In this document: piece after piece, positions 47,301 through 55,512 of the stretch
Position numbering within the stretch: the first letter of the stretch is position 1
Layout of the letters: every line of letters starts with the position of its first letter
From: Hyalella azteca
Taxonomy: Eukaryota; Arthropoda; Malacostraca; Amphipoda; Hyalellidae
Reading direction: 5' to 3'
Length of the DNA: 64,000 nucleotides
Assembly: GCF_000764305.2 (NCBI RefSeq)
Contig: NW_025931704.1
Span: 124,001-188,000 of the forward strand
The notes under the pieces: model-generated
Database searches by the model: none
Told to the model about the DNA's origin: nothing
Seen by the model: the letters and a program-made list of their open reading frames with translations, nothing else
Program-made: the position numbers and the translations under genes

Positions 47301-48913
47301 CCGTGAATTTTCGAAGGTAATCATAATCGACGACAGGTCAATCGAGGTAATTAACGCTGAAACCGTTTTACTATACCGCTGTACTAAATTAAACTAAATT
47401 ATTCCAGCAGAAACCCATTAATTTAAAATTGCATACAGTCCATGGAATCGACAAATGAGTCGATTAATAAAAATGAGTCGATTATATAAAATGAGTTTTC
47501 AAGGAAATGCAGCATGATTGAATAGTTATTAGAGCAGCGTTATAAGATTAGTGAATATGTAAGAACAGGTTAAAATATCTAGCCTGCTTATATGCTCGGA
47601 ACCAGTCTTGGCGTTCTTCATTTTCTTTAATGATTCCATTTACGTCAAAATTATCATAATGCAGAAAAAAAATATATATATATATATGTATAGATTATCC
47701 CTTACCATTACTTATTCCATTTCTTAAACTTAATCCGTTTTTACGAAATGAGCAAATTTTTTTCATTGACTTCCATAAAAATCAAATCAAATCTCAATAC
47801 ACATCATAGATTAAACGGCCAGGCTAGATTGACTTCCGACTTGTTGGAAATTTTATTTTATAATTGCACTTCCTTTGCTTCGAAGGTGCCAAAGAATTGA
47901 CGAGAATATTGATTTAGATGCTCAAAAATCCTAAAAATTCGTGCATAGAAAAGTTTGCATCATGAATATCGATAATGATCATAACGCCATTAATAGACAC
48001 TTTTAAGTTTACAGCTTCAACTGCAATCTGATGGCATTGATCACTTGAAGCTCGTTCTTTTCTTAGAATTTTCGTCTAAATTTTTGACTTGTCAGGGTAC
48101 TCTTAAATGACATAATTTGTGATTAAGAAAAGTGATTACTGGCATCTCTACGGCGCCAATCCTTCGAACATCAAATAGAACTCCATGAACGTGGCACTTC
48201 AGACATAACTACATCAAATAGAACTCACTGAATGCGGCACTTCAGACATAACTACATCAAATAAAACTCCATGAACGTGGCACTTCAGATATAACTACAT
48301 CAAATAGAACTCCATGAACGTAGCACTTCAGACATAACTACATCAAATAGAACTCTCTGAACGCGGCACTTCAGACATAACTACATCAAATAGAACTCAC
48401 TGAACGCGGCACTTCTGGCATAACTACATCAAATAGAACTCTATGAACGCCGCACTTCTGGCATAACTACATCAAATAGAACGTAGCACTTCAGGCATAA
48501 CTACATCAAATAGAACGTAGCAATTCAGACATAACTACATCAAATAGAACGTAGCACTTCAGGCATAACTACATCAAATAGAACTCACCGAACGTGGCAC
48601 CTGCGTAGGCTCTGTATGTCCAGGGTCCGGTGCCCACCAGATCCAGTATGTCGTCCATATCTTTGATCACGTCACTCACATTGTTTTCTTCATTAATGTC
48701 GCCATTGTTATCTTTTCGATCGAGTTTGTCATCATCTTCTCCTCCCTTGACTTCGTTGTGGTCTGTATTATCTTTTGTCATGGCTGAGGGGTCACTATTT
48801 TCGTCTAGCTTAAAATTATGAATTATATTCACTGGATAATTTTTTGCTCGCAATGACGCATTTTCTTTTATTTCGGTCTCTCCTGATTGTGTCTTAAATG
48901 CTTTATCCTTCAT
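38169..48913 (-). CDS. SLC22-type organic ion transporter (major facilitator superfamily)
   Basis: SLC22 proteins are plasma-membrane carriers of organic cations, anions or zwitterions with 12 transmembrane segments. Eleven exons can be placed: 48589-48913, 46938-47043, 46377-46485, 46033-46136, 44240-44427, 43882-44005, 41157-41317, 39882-40054, 39610-39668, 38605-38790 and 38169-38390. Splice phases agree at every junction except between the fourth and fifth. Diagnostic motifs in order are DDILDLVGTGPW, a cysteine-bearing extracellular loop ending TITSELELVC, SESPRWLLLQGR, TTKFGRRPV, SSELYPTEVRVLGTSINY and YLLPETNKKPLPETIE. The visible parts give about 584 residues. The segment for transmembrane helices 2-4, about 45-50 residues, is not found: motif A runs into a TAG near 44992 and a MITE lies at the next exon. 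The substrate cannot be told from sequence. The gene may be intact with a missed exon, or recently broken. Confidence 0.9.
38605..38790 (-). CDS. Transporter exon (TM10-TM11)
   Basis: Acceptor TTTCAG precedes DTMSQVIFFISCTAMF. The exon contains SSELYPTEVRVLGTSINYVM, matching the family motif ELYPT.VRN.G. The donor GTGCCG after SAALVSK is the only one I found compatible with the phase-0 entry of the last exon. Length is 186 bp (62 codons). Confidence 0.87.
39610..39668 (-). CDS. Transporter short exon (TM9-TM10)
   Basis: A 59-bp exon bounded by CCACAG and GTGAGC, reading DWPTVVVLISAYMLLCATFQ, whose first codon is completed by the G from the previous exon. Confidence 0.85.
39882..40054 (-). 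CDS. Transporter exon (TM7-TM8 with second motif A)
   Basis: It reads SPFVYMVVVGIVEVPAYIF, then PAPLTTKFGRRPVIAGLLV and a leucine-rich helix. TTKFGRRPV is the second copy of the MFS loop motif. The donor is GTGGAG, phase 1. Confidence 0.88.
40062..40268. repeat. Tandem duplication in an intron, about 107 bp
   Basis: Two copies share GTCGATATAA, CATACATAAGTCAAGGAC and TTCAACGAAGACTGCCATTA. It lies in the intron upstream of the TTKFGRRPV exon. Confidence 0.85.
40261..40373. repeat. Nested intronic inverted repeats
   Basis: An outer pair of arms (about 40261-40293 and 40341-40373) shares GAAACATGAA.ATTGAACAGT in inverted orientation. Inside, AGTGCTCGAAACTG (40319-40332) pairs perfectly with CAGTTTCGAGCACT (40340-40353). 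The strand could fold in two alternative ways. Confidence 0.8.
40726..41150. repeat. About 47-bp array directly after a transporter 5' splice site
   Basis: On the gene strand the unit contains ACGAGTGGTGACAGTGGCTG and AATGGTAACAGTGAG, in about eight variable copies. The exon donor region AGTGGGTGAGTGGTGATGG matches part of the unit (AGTGGCTGAATGGTAACAG) at 14 of 19 positions, so the array looks derived from the exon-intron junction. Confidence 0.85.
41157..41317 (-). CDS. Transporter exon (cytoplasmic loop to TM7 start)
   Basis: Acceptor CCTCAG opens SECKRSVRQQGQLASVRRLF and the exon continues SSTIMLKMMAVRTIITVTIG. Donor GTGAGT follows AGTGG in phase 2. The usual WF..S..YYG motif of this segment is not visible. 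The C-terminal part (PLQSDSSG) borders the array, so the exon end may have been remodelled. Confidence 0.72.
41330..41575. repeat. (TGTAA)n microsatellite beside a SINE
   Basis: Over 240 bp of TGTAATG-type pentamer repeats lie at the 3' side of the minus-strand SINE at 41630-41852, so the array may have grown from that element's tail. Confidence 0.9.
41630..41852 (-). mobile_element. Dimeric tRNA-derived SINE, copy A
   Basis: On the minus strand, CTAGTGGTTACAGTTCAGAG and GGGTTCGATCCCAGC give a degenerate A box and a good B box. A second tRNA-like half follows (GGCGAGGAGGCCGGGCGGTT ... GTGTTCGAGG), then a tail with AATCAACGCTGAAATTAC. It lies in an intron of the transporter gene. The same order of parts is seen at 47131-47402 and 51117-51366. 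Confidence 0.85.
42280..42370. repeat. AT-rich local repeat
   Basis: Motifs CATATAGTCAT and GTAGTTATA recur in direct and inverted order. The rest of 41853-42660 shows no exon. Confidence 0.55.
42660..43013 (+). pseudogene. Penelope-like retroelement, 3' GIY-YIG fragment
   Basis: The frame reads MRSSLVYQYCCAPCVSAYVG, then MTSRNFYTRLAEHKERSF. This fits the GIY-YIG endonuclease of Penelope-like elements: VYQY for GIY, YVG for YIG, paired cysteines, the conserved Arg before AEH, and a downstream H...C. After DLRI a stop interrupts the sequence; KQKPSLNAAYSLYPLEI continues in the same frame. No reverse transcriptase is recognisable upstream, so this is a 5'-truncated dead copy inserted in a transporter intron. 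GATGGGGTCCGAAACG near 43144 may belong to its 3' untranslated part. Confidence 0.8.
43882..44005 (-). CDS. Transporter exon (SESPRW loop)
   Basis: Acceptor TTGTCCAG opens the sequence VLSESPRWLLLQGRLAEAEA and VLRKAAQLN. ESPRWL...GR..EA is the hallmark of the large cytoplasmic loop of SLC22 carriers. The donor GTTATA after NLSH is weak but is phase 0, matching the next exon. Confidence 0.9.
44165..44239 (-). repeat. Short donor-derived repeat after transporter exon
   Basis: On the gene strand the intron begins GTGAGTGGTGGTTGTGGTGA, and GGTTGTGGTGAGA recurs twice more before decaying. Three GGTGAG donor-like sites thus lie within about 55 bp. Confidence 0.7.
44240..44427 (-). CDS. Transporter exon (TM4/5-TM6)
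   Basis: It reads MAPGMEVSTATARPLFGLFS, then AVPYAVAVSLTGAMAYFVGN and WRPLSFIYTIPALLRLVVAN, typical of TM5 and TM6 with the MEV and WR.L motifs. The donor GTGAGT is phase 2 and joins the SESPRW exon as TGG (Trp). The 5' edge lies inside a MITE end; the apparent acceptor GAAAG lacks a pyrimidine tract, so the true start is uncertain. Confidence 0.82.
44421..44540. mobile_element. MITE copy abutting a transporter exon
   Basis: It starts CCATATACTTTCAAAACTCG and shares GTGAACGTAAGT, TTTTCTTGTCTATGATTAGT and GATTGGCTGATGAACTTACG with the element at 37058-37265. The far terminal repeat is missing or truncated. Its first bases overlap codons read as Tyr-Met at the start of the exon. Confidence 0.7.
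44992..45016 (-). CDS. Possible transporter exon remnant with motif A
   Basis: After GCGTAG the frame continues the previous exon in the right phase: WMPE + HYGRLPVT, which fits the first MFS motif A (G...D..GR.P). A TAG codon follows at once and no good donor precedes it (only CCG|GTCACT). It is either a very short exon or the broken start of the missing TM2-TM4 exon. Confidence 0.4.
45019..45310. repeat. 124-bp intronic repeat, about 2.3 copies
   Basis: Two nearly identical blocks share GAGGAGCATTATTGTTCCTC and CACGGGATTTTACGAGTTGA. On the gene strand the array ends right at the 3' splice site of the motif-A remnant. Confidence 0.92.
45470..46080 (-). repeat. 61-bp array copying an exon end plus splice donor, 10 copies
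   Basis: Each unit holds 47 bp of transporter exon 4 (coding LGAVLGAICGGWMPE) followed by the donor GTGAGTGGCAGAGG. The copy next to the exon is the genuine exon end; nine further copies lie in the intron, each with GAGCA|GTGAGT unchanged or nearly so. The unit is not a multiple of three, so using a distal donor would shift the frame by one base per unit. Confidence 0.95.
46033..46136 (-). CDS. Transporter exon 4 (loop end and TM2)
   Basis: After acceptor TTTTAAG it reads LELVCSKAVLQSMYQPAYTL, then GAVLGAICGGWMPE. LELVC completes the family motif TEW.LVC (Trp is Leu here). The 3' end overlaps the 61-bp array. Phase 2 exit needs one base from the next exon, supplied by the motif-A remnant at 45016. 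Confidence 0.86.
46377..46485 (-). CDS. Transporter exon 3 (extracellular loop)
   Basis: It reads TECFVVLVQNESFTSERPCQ, then HFTFDNSTYGNTITSE, with the Cys and the Phe-Asp pattern of the large extracellular loop. NES and NST are possible N-glycosylation sites. Bounded by GACAG and GTGACC. Confidence 0.85.
46938..47043 (-). CDS. Transporter exon 2 (TM1)
   Basis: Acceptor CCGCAG is followed by VMTIAVNLMGAEFTAPAVPF, then SCSDDLYDDVAPVN; donor GTGAGC. It supplies TM1 and the start of the extracellular loop. Entry phase 1 and exit phase 2 fit the neighbours. Confidence 0.85.
47131..47402 (+). mobile_element. Dimeric tRNA-derived SINE, copy B
   Basis: TTGCCCAATGGTTACAGTTC (A box) and GGGTTCGATCCCAGC (B box) form the first half. 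GAGGTGGCCAGGCGGTTGCG and GAGTGTTCGAAACC form the second half. A tail with TTAACGCTGAAACCGTTTTA follows. It lies in transporter intron 1. It is not called as a tRNA gene because the stems do not hold. Confidence 0.85.
48170..48605 (-). repeat. 43-bp array beginning at the exon-1 splice donor
   Basis: The unit (plus strand) contains CATCAAATAGAACTCACTGA and CGGCACTTCAGACATAACTA. On the gene strand this includes GTGCCACGTTC, the last coding bases of exon 1, followed by donor-like GTGAGTTC in two copies. Others have mutated or deleted donors. About ten copies, some shortened to 32 bp. Confidence 0.93.
48589..48913 (-). CDS. Transporter exon 1 (N-terminus)
   Basis: The ATG at 48913 opens a 108-residue N-terminal part. 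Residues 1-85 are unusually long and acidic (KGGEDDDKLDRKDNNGD), while most SLC22 proteins begin within a few residues of the DD.L motif. DDILDLVGTGPWTYRAYAGA at about 87-106 is the family N-terminus entering TM1. Donor GTGAGT, phase 1. Upstream 48914-50754 shows no clear promoter. Confidence 0.82.
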
Positions 48914-50754
48914 GATTATTTTTATTTAAATATCGTTTTCCATGCCCAAGCGCAGGTTTTATGAATATTATTTTAATCCAGTTTCCTCGCCGACAGAAAC
49001 GGCCCTGGATCATTTTCGAAATTGTAATATATTAGTTCAAAAATTTGTTCAGGACTGAACTGAATATATTGCAACTTATTACTGTAATTTGTAAATAGTA
49101 TATCCATTTATCACGATTTTTTGCTGGTGCCGTTTTATTTATATTTTAATTATAACGAAAAAATTATAATTATTTTTATTTTATTTATATCGATTTTATT
49201 ATTTAATTAATAATAATTAAATAATAAAATTAATAATAATTTTAATATATTTAATATATAATAATACTAATAATAGTTATAAAAATCTTGATAAGTACGA
49301 TGTTAATAGCAGTGGTTATTATTGGTCTGATTGCTCGTTCTGTCATAACTATAAATCACGCCAGGAAAAAATGTTACAGAAACATTTGTGTTTATGAGAT
49401 GACTAGTAAACTCAAACTAGCGTTAGTTTTTCGAAGATTTCCTCGGCGCGTTAGTGAAGAAAAAGAAACTTTTTACGCTCCATTAATGAAGTGTAATTAA
49501 TTCCTTCTCAAAAACCGCAAAACGAGACAATTTCTTGAGAATTTGTAGTTGATGTAACATGCTTACATTGCCAGAAATCTTTCCATTAGCCCTAAGTATG
49601 AATCATTGATTTCTTCTTAGCCTGTCATGAGTAAGCAGCTATTTCTCGCCTATGTAATTAATAAAAACAATGAAGTTCAACTGCGTTATTGCAACATTTT
49701 CGCCCAAAGATTCGTTAGAAAACTGCAATGTAACGTAGGACTTAAGGAGAGCGTCTACCCTAAAAGTCGAAATTTTTGGCTTTTCCGGTTTTTATGCTCA
49801 TCTTAAAGCTCATTTTCTGCCGCATCGAACGGTACTAGAACCATCTCTGTACGTTGATTCATTCGCTCAGGACAGATCCCGAAAGGGGGGAGGGTGGTGG
49901 GGTCCCTCCACAAAACCCTATGGAAGTAATTACGGCCAAGCCCGATAAATGTGCTGTTGCTGGAGCCAGAGCTCAGTTGCAATACAGATGTCATGCGGAT
50001 AGGTGTTGCTAAAGTTGTCCTCTGCACTGCTGACTGACTTTGAAGTGAGCTAACGCTTATTCTCGGTATCTAGGCTACGTAACATGCCTTTATATAGCGC
50101 GCGGCGGTTTTTGGCCTCTACTGAACAATTTGAAAACGTGAAAACCTCTCTCACGCCAAGCCGATCTCCTCCTACAGTTTTTAAGCTACAACAATGAGAC
50201 NAATAAAACAAATGATTGTACCATATTCAACAATCAAAATGCAAAACAGAATCACCCTACGGAAACACCAGACGGATTTCGGCAATTTCGTCCTCAATTC
50301 ATTGATGACATCCTCATACCTACCAGCATTGTAATTGCCCCGGCTATAAAAAATGTAATACTCATGTTTATAACGTAGCTTGATGATTATCACTGCCGTG
50401 CCACTTGCGCTGCATTTGTACTTATCTCTACACGTTTGTGAGGAACTTAATATCACTCAGCCTTCATCACGAAGAGCCCTAAGGACAACTGAACATCTGA
50501 TGCGATTGCAGTGAGATTAATAAATTATCTCCTCTTGTACGATTGCTTGAGATGCATTGACTTCATTAAGATTAAGACAGCCCGATAAGGCCCCCTTCAG
50601 GAGACAGTCTTCACTGAACAAAGAGCTAGTGTTGTGGGCCACAGCTGACTGGTCAATTTCTTTATTCTGAATTTCAGGCATAACATATCAATGCGGTCAT
50701 TGAAATCCCAGCCAACAGTACATTAACAGATGTTTCATCACAAAATATTTCTAG
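48914..50754. other. Upstream of the transporter gene; nothing firm
   Basis: AT-rich, with a single N at 50201. A 74-codon minus-strand frame at 49803-50027 (GLGRNYFHRVLWRDPTTLPP) is less AT-rich than its surroundings and could be an exon or repeat fragment, but I recognise no family. Confidence 0.4.
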
Positions 50755-51080
50755 GTGACGCCCAAAAAATCATTAGGTATTTTATATGGACTACACAAAA
50801 CTTTACGGCGTATTTTCTCACAAACTAGAAACCACTAGGCATTTTTAATTAACACCCATATATAACACCACTAGCAATTTTCTACCTAGTTAATTCTACA
50901 CCCATAAAACTGATAACACCTCTCGGCATTTGATAGATAACTCCCGTAACGCCATTAGGTATTTTGTAGGTAACATCTAGAATATCATTATGTATTTTCT
51001 AGTTAACGCCCAAAAAACCTGTAGGTATTTCTTATGTTATGTAACACTTAATACATGCCCCTCCATGTATTTCTAGGCAG
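50755..51080. repeat. Degenerate about 50-bp repeat
   Basis: The pattern AACGCC...AAAA..AT.AGGTATTTT.TAGGTAAC recurs about six times with heavy substitution. Confidence 0.65.
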
Positions 51081-51116
51081 CACGCCCCCAACTGACATGA
51101 GCAGGTCAGAGCGGGC

Positions 51117-51366
51117 AATAATAATAATAATAATAACGGTTTTAGCGTTTATTAGGCCGTAGACGTGTCGCCGATTCATAACATCGCAGAACATCTACAG
51201 CTTGATGTGATCTCGAACACGCAACTCACTGCTACAATTCTGCTGTGCTTAACCGCCCGGCCTCCTTGCCGATTCTGACCAGAAACTGTCGCACAGAGCT
51301 GGGATCGAACCCGCGCCTCTCTGCGCCAATCTTGGTACTCTGAACTTTAATCAATGGGCCACCCAG
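51117..51366 (-). mobile_element. Dimeric tRNA-derived SINE, copy C
   Basis: The cleanest copy. On the minus strand it starts GGTGGCCCATTGATTAAAGT, then GCGCGGGTTCGATCCCAGC. The second half has GGAGGCCGGGCGGTTAAGCA and GTGTTCGAGATC. It ends in a (TTA)n tail after AACGCTAAAACCG. Confidence 0.9.
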
Positions 51367-52417
51367 AATTGTCAGAAATATTTTTATGTTTGCGCAATGC
51401 TTCATCTGACGAAAAAATGCACTTGCGCATTACGACAATGACTTACTTCATCGTACGAATTTAACCATGATTTTTACAGGCACTCTACAAGCGCGAGTAT
51501 ATTTGGGTTGAATACTCATAAATAAGAGTGAAATCGCACTTATACCGTACGATCAAGGTCTGAATTCATACTGTCGGTTTCTTGCACGAAAACCACGCCT
51601 TTGTGCATTGGTGGAACATCCTTTATTGTTGGAAACGAGAAAAAGCGGTGAAATGCAGGCGGTGAATTAAGAATTTGTTCGAGTTTATGAGAACTGGATA
51701 AATGAAGATAAATGGTGATAGTTACACGAGGAATGTGCAGTTTGAATGGAATAATAATATGCCCTAGCTGCTAAAGTTCAAATAACTTATACAATGAAAT
51801 TATTCAATGAAAATTATGCATTATTCTATAATGCATAATTATTCTATATTATCCTCTCAAAGGTTGTATATTATCCTCCTTATCCTCAACAAGGTCTAAA
51901 TAGCGATGCACATTTTCTCCTTATGTGTGTCATATTGACCTAGTCTGCCCGGGCAAAAAGGTGTATCAGTGATACGTGCAAAAGGTGTGTCACAATCAGA
52001 CAGTGTAACCAATTCATTTACTCTGAGTGTATATAGGATGAAAGCGTGTCACCGATAATTATTTGAAGACTTGAAACTAACAGTTGCGCACGACAGTTAT
52101 TTCAACATTTATAGATGAAACTTTTGTACGACAATCATTCCAAAACTTAAAAATAATTATAGGATGTCACATAGGATATAACACTCATGCACGACACTTA
52201 TTTCAACACAGATAAATAAAAGTAGTGTAGGAATGATTGTTCTTAATGCGTTGATTATTGCGGTAGGAGTTCGCCTTACTCATGGGTTATTTGCGTTGTC
52301 TGCAACGCGGGACTCAGGAGTGCAGTGTGAATTTATTGAGATCGAAGCTCAATGCACGCCAGATTTGTAACAAGAATTGACATACTTAGTACATGAGCCA
52401 GATTTGGATCATCCATA
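51367..52417. other. Intergenic, nothing recognised
   Basis: AT-rich sequence with no supportable exon or element. Confidence 0.45.
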
Positions 52418-52520
52418 AGCGAGCTGAGTCAACCACACGTGAGCTGAGTTAGCTACGAGTGAGCTGAGTTAGCTACAAGTGAGCTGAGCTAGCCACAAGT
52501 GAGCTGAGTTAGCAACAATT
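52418..52520. repeat. 20-bp repeat, about 5 copies
   Basis: The unit GTGAGCTGAGTTAGCTACAA is repeated; each copy holds a GTGAG pentamer. No exon is recognisable next to it on either strand. Confidence 0.85.
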
Positions 52521-52615
52521 AAAAAAATAAATAAACTCCTTAAGCCTCTCACAAAAGTAAACTAAACAACTTTCAAACATTTAATATTTGAACAACATAG
52601 CAGCAATTACAGGAC

Positions 52616-52799
52616 TTAATCCATCAGAGGGCAGGGTTTGTTCACGTCGCACCTGCGGAAGATGCTGTCTTGTCGGTCCTTGGCTTCTTGCTGCAGACTC
52701 TGGAGGCGCACCGTGGTCTGCTGCAGCGTCTGCAGCTCCTGCGTCAGGTCGTTCAGCTGCGACACCAACGCTCTCTGCAGGTCAAAGAGCACGCGCACT
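52616..52799 (-). CDS. Last exon of an unidentified coiled-coil protein
   Basis: After acceptor GAGCAG the frame reads VRVLFDLQRALVSQLNDLTQ, ELQTLQQTTVRLQSLQQEAK and DRQDSIFRRCDVNKPCPLMD-stop. Leu/Val heptad spacing predicts a coiled coil, and two cysteines lie near the C-terminus. The GC content is higher than in the surroundings, which supports real coding sequence. Upstream exons should lie to the right but are cut off by an adapter. The family is not recognised; an oligomerisation tail of a secreted protein is only one possibility. Confidence 0.55.
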
Positions 52800-52896
52800 C
52801 TGCTCAAACAAAGACCACGTGTGACCCATCAAATGTTCTGCAGGTCAAAGAGCGCGCGCACTCTGCTCAAACAAAGACCACGTGTGACCCATCAAA
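52775..52896 (-). repeat. Tandem duplication across a 3' splice site
   Basis: A segment of about 62 bp, from CTGCAGGTCAAAGAGC to GTGACCCATCAAA, occurs twice. It includes the first bases of the coiled-coil exon and the acceptor GAGCAG. The second copy ends at an N and an adapter, so an assembly artefact is possible. Confidence 0.85.
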
Positions 52897-52897
52897 N

Positions 52898-52935
52898 CTG
52901 TCTCTTATACACATCTAGATGTGTATAAGAGACAG
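52898..52935. other. Complete Nextera mate-pair junction adapter
   Basis: CTGTCTCTTATACACATCT is followed by its exact inverse, 38 bp in all. This is two Tn5 mosaic ends from library construction. A peptide beginning MYKRQ in the frame at 52921-53343 is adapter translation, so that open frame has no valid start. Confidence 0.99.
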
Positions 52936-53090
52936 GGCCCTCATTATCAAGAGCGAGTCTCCGGCTATCAACCTCCAAACTACTGGATTCGTCCGGACGC
53001 TGAAATTATTTTCGGAGTAATTTTTAAGCTAATATTTCGTATTGTATCCACTTTACCTTTGATATGTACTTCTGTCATCGAACAAGAATT

Positions 53091-53153
53091 CGGGTACAAG
53101 AAATCGAAGCTCGGAAGCATGACCTGCTTCCGAACTTCGATTACTTGTTCCCG
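53091..53153. repeat. Imperfect 29-bp inverted repeat
   Basis: GGGTACAAGAAATCGAAGCT and the complement of the facing arm, GGGAACAAGTAATCGAAGTT, pair across a short loop with about four mismatches. It could be the centre of a fold-back element; its outer limits are not clear. Confidence 0.65.
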
Positions 53154-53343
53154 AAGCGACTTTCTATTAATGCGGGCAGCTCTGATGTTATTTCGAACAG
53201 GCGGCATTATGATGTACGTTCGATCGCTCCTTCTGCAGTTTCAAAAATTTCGATGCGAGTTGAATTTTTCAGTGGAGTCGCCTTTAATTATGGTCATTCC
53301 ATATGTATATCATGGCTACCGATCAAACAATTCTGAGATTTAG

Positions 53344-55474
53344 AACAGAAAAAAATGTCGAAGTCAATTTGAATTTGTTTTCCACATGATTGCTTATTGG
53401 AACCTACTAGCAGCTTTTCAGATTTTGACTCGGCGTCTTTCTATAATATACATAAAATGAGAACTGAAATATTAAACGGCCGTAATTAAAGTGTTTTAGT
53501 GCAAGCAAATACCAATAACGAGTGTGACTGCATGGTCTCGCGATGTTCTTTGATGACTCGGCCCCAGTTGCTGGCCGTTCTTTCCTGCCTACATAATTCA
53601 CACTACTGCACTCTTTTGCCCTTATAATTTTTTTTCATTTAGCGTCATTGCCAAATTGCAAAGCAGCTGCAATTTGGTTGCTAGCATTCAAATTGCAGCT
53701 AGTTGTTAGCAACAACACCCCAAGGCACTCGCATCGCGCATACATATAATCAAGTAATCCGACACTAATATTTTATTTTCTCATGATATTCGAGGTGCCT
53801 TTCGAGTTCCGAGATTCGAGTAGCGTACATGCACCAAGTCACACACAATGCATCTCTTCAATGTGATGCACTGGTAAATAAATTTACATAAATGAAGGAG
53901 GGAACTTTTTGGTACTCAAATCCATTGTGCAGTCAATAAATTCTTCAAATTGCCGTTAATTATCTACCTTTATCAGTTGATTCTTCAATTCTTTCGAGAG
54001 AGACTTCTAACGCGTGTCGAGGGCTTGTCAGCAGTCTTATGCATGGACTTCGCGTTCATGAGAACATTGTTCCTGAGCGCACCACCACAGAGCGCGAGGG
54101 GTCTGTCTGTGTGTCTCAGTTGCAGGGAAAATTATGCACCATATTTATTTTCAGACTTGAAAGCGGTGACAGTTCTACAGTAGGCTTGTGGTGTTCACCA
54201 TGTATTTTTTCTCTGAAACTTGCTTCCGCTCTCAGTTCAGACGAGGGGCTTTCAAGTATGACATTACCTCCTGCACAGGAATAGACGCCTTGTTAAACAC
54301 AGCGTTCACATGAGTGATAACTAATGTGATTAATGGTATTTTTTTAAATCGACCTTGCTGGGGCATCACATACAATTGCTCTAATCGCAACCTTTACAGC
54401 GAGGTCTGATAAGCACAGACCTTCATTATCAAGTGATGATTTGAAGTCAGCTTCAATTTTTTTTTTTCAGAAATAAATGAGCAGGTGGCATTTTGTTTCC
54501 TCTAGAATTCTGCTAGATAAACACAAATTTATGTGCGTCAGTTTCTGGTCAGAATCGGCGAGGAGTCCGGGCGGTATTATTATTAATATTATTAGGTATT
54601 CTTATTATTATTATTATTATTATTANTCTATAGGCGTCTAATTCACATCATACATTCCTCATTAGTTGCACCTTTAAACAAAACAAAGAACCACCTCGTA
54701 TCAATTAAAACTTCGTCAAAAATTTAGTTTAAAAAAAGTGGGGGGCGCGCTGCCCCACGTTACCCTACTAGTTATAAATATGTGAATATTCTGAATATCA
54801 TTTAGTTTTAACTGCATGCTGGCATCCAGTGTATTATATAAGCGATAGACGGGCTGTGCTCAAAGCCATAATGTGAATTGATAATTGATAAACAGATAAT
54901 ATGTATTGATCGATACTAGATTTATACTGTAAATTGATATAACTAGATTCTAATTTAGTTATAGATAAAATGATAACTTGAATATATTTATGCAAGAATT
55001 CCATCCAATTGATTATTCACAATGATGTGGGCGAAATGTATAGATGAAATGTGCACAGTAATGCGATACTTTTTCAAATCGTATCCGAATAGATTTGTTG
55101 CACTCTAGACATGGGAAAATTGACATCAAATATTTGTACACACATAGAAAAAATGCCTAATAGTAGTTTAATTTTCGACAACTTCTAATGGATATTTAAC
55201 TAATGATTCTCTTAAGTAGATATCGATTGGTAGGATTCATGCCGGATTTCACATCATCAAGGTCTACCTACGTTCACAGGAATACTTTTTCTTCTTTAAA
55301 CCTCTTCAGGCTCAAATACATCACCGTCCAGAATCTGACTTGATAACGTGGCGATGAACGGGAATAATAGTGGTGGTGACGTACGAAAATTATTGTTATA
55401 AGAATATTATTATTATTATTATAATATTGGTCAATTAAAGTCTAAATTTCATAGTGAATTAAGCTCAATATGTG
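53344..55474. other. Intergenic, with one SINE fragment
   Basis: No gene recognised. At about 54535-54580 a SINE piece (GGTCAGAATCGGCGAGGAGT, then CCGGGCGG) passes directly into a (TTA)n stretch that contains a single N at 54626. Confidence 0.45.
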
Positions 55475-55512
55475 CTGTCTCTTATACACATCTAGATGTG
55501 TATAAGAGACAG
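55475..55512. other. Complete Nextera mate-pair junction adapter
   Basis: The same 38-bp inverted mosaic-end pair as at 52898. It truncates the hAT MITE that follows. Confidence 0.99.

Noticed and set aside
49803..50027. 74-codon minus-strand frame with NYFHRVLWRDPTTLPP
   Set aside because: No recognised family, no partner exons; may be a repeat fragment.
52921..53343. 140-codon frame starting MYKRQ
   Set aside because: The start codon and first residues come from the Tn5 adapter; the remainder shows no family motif.
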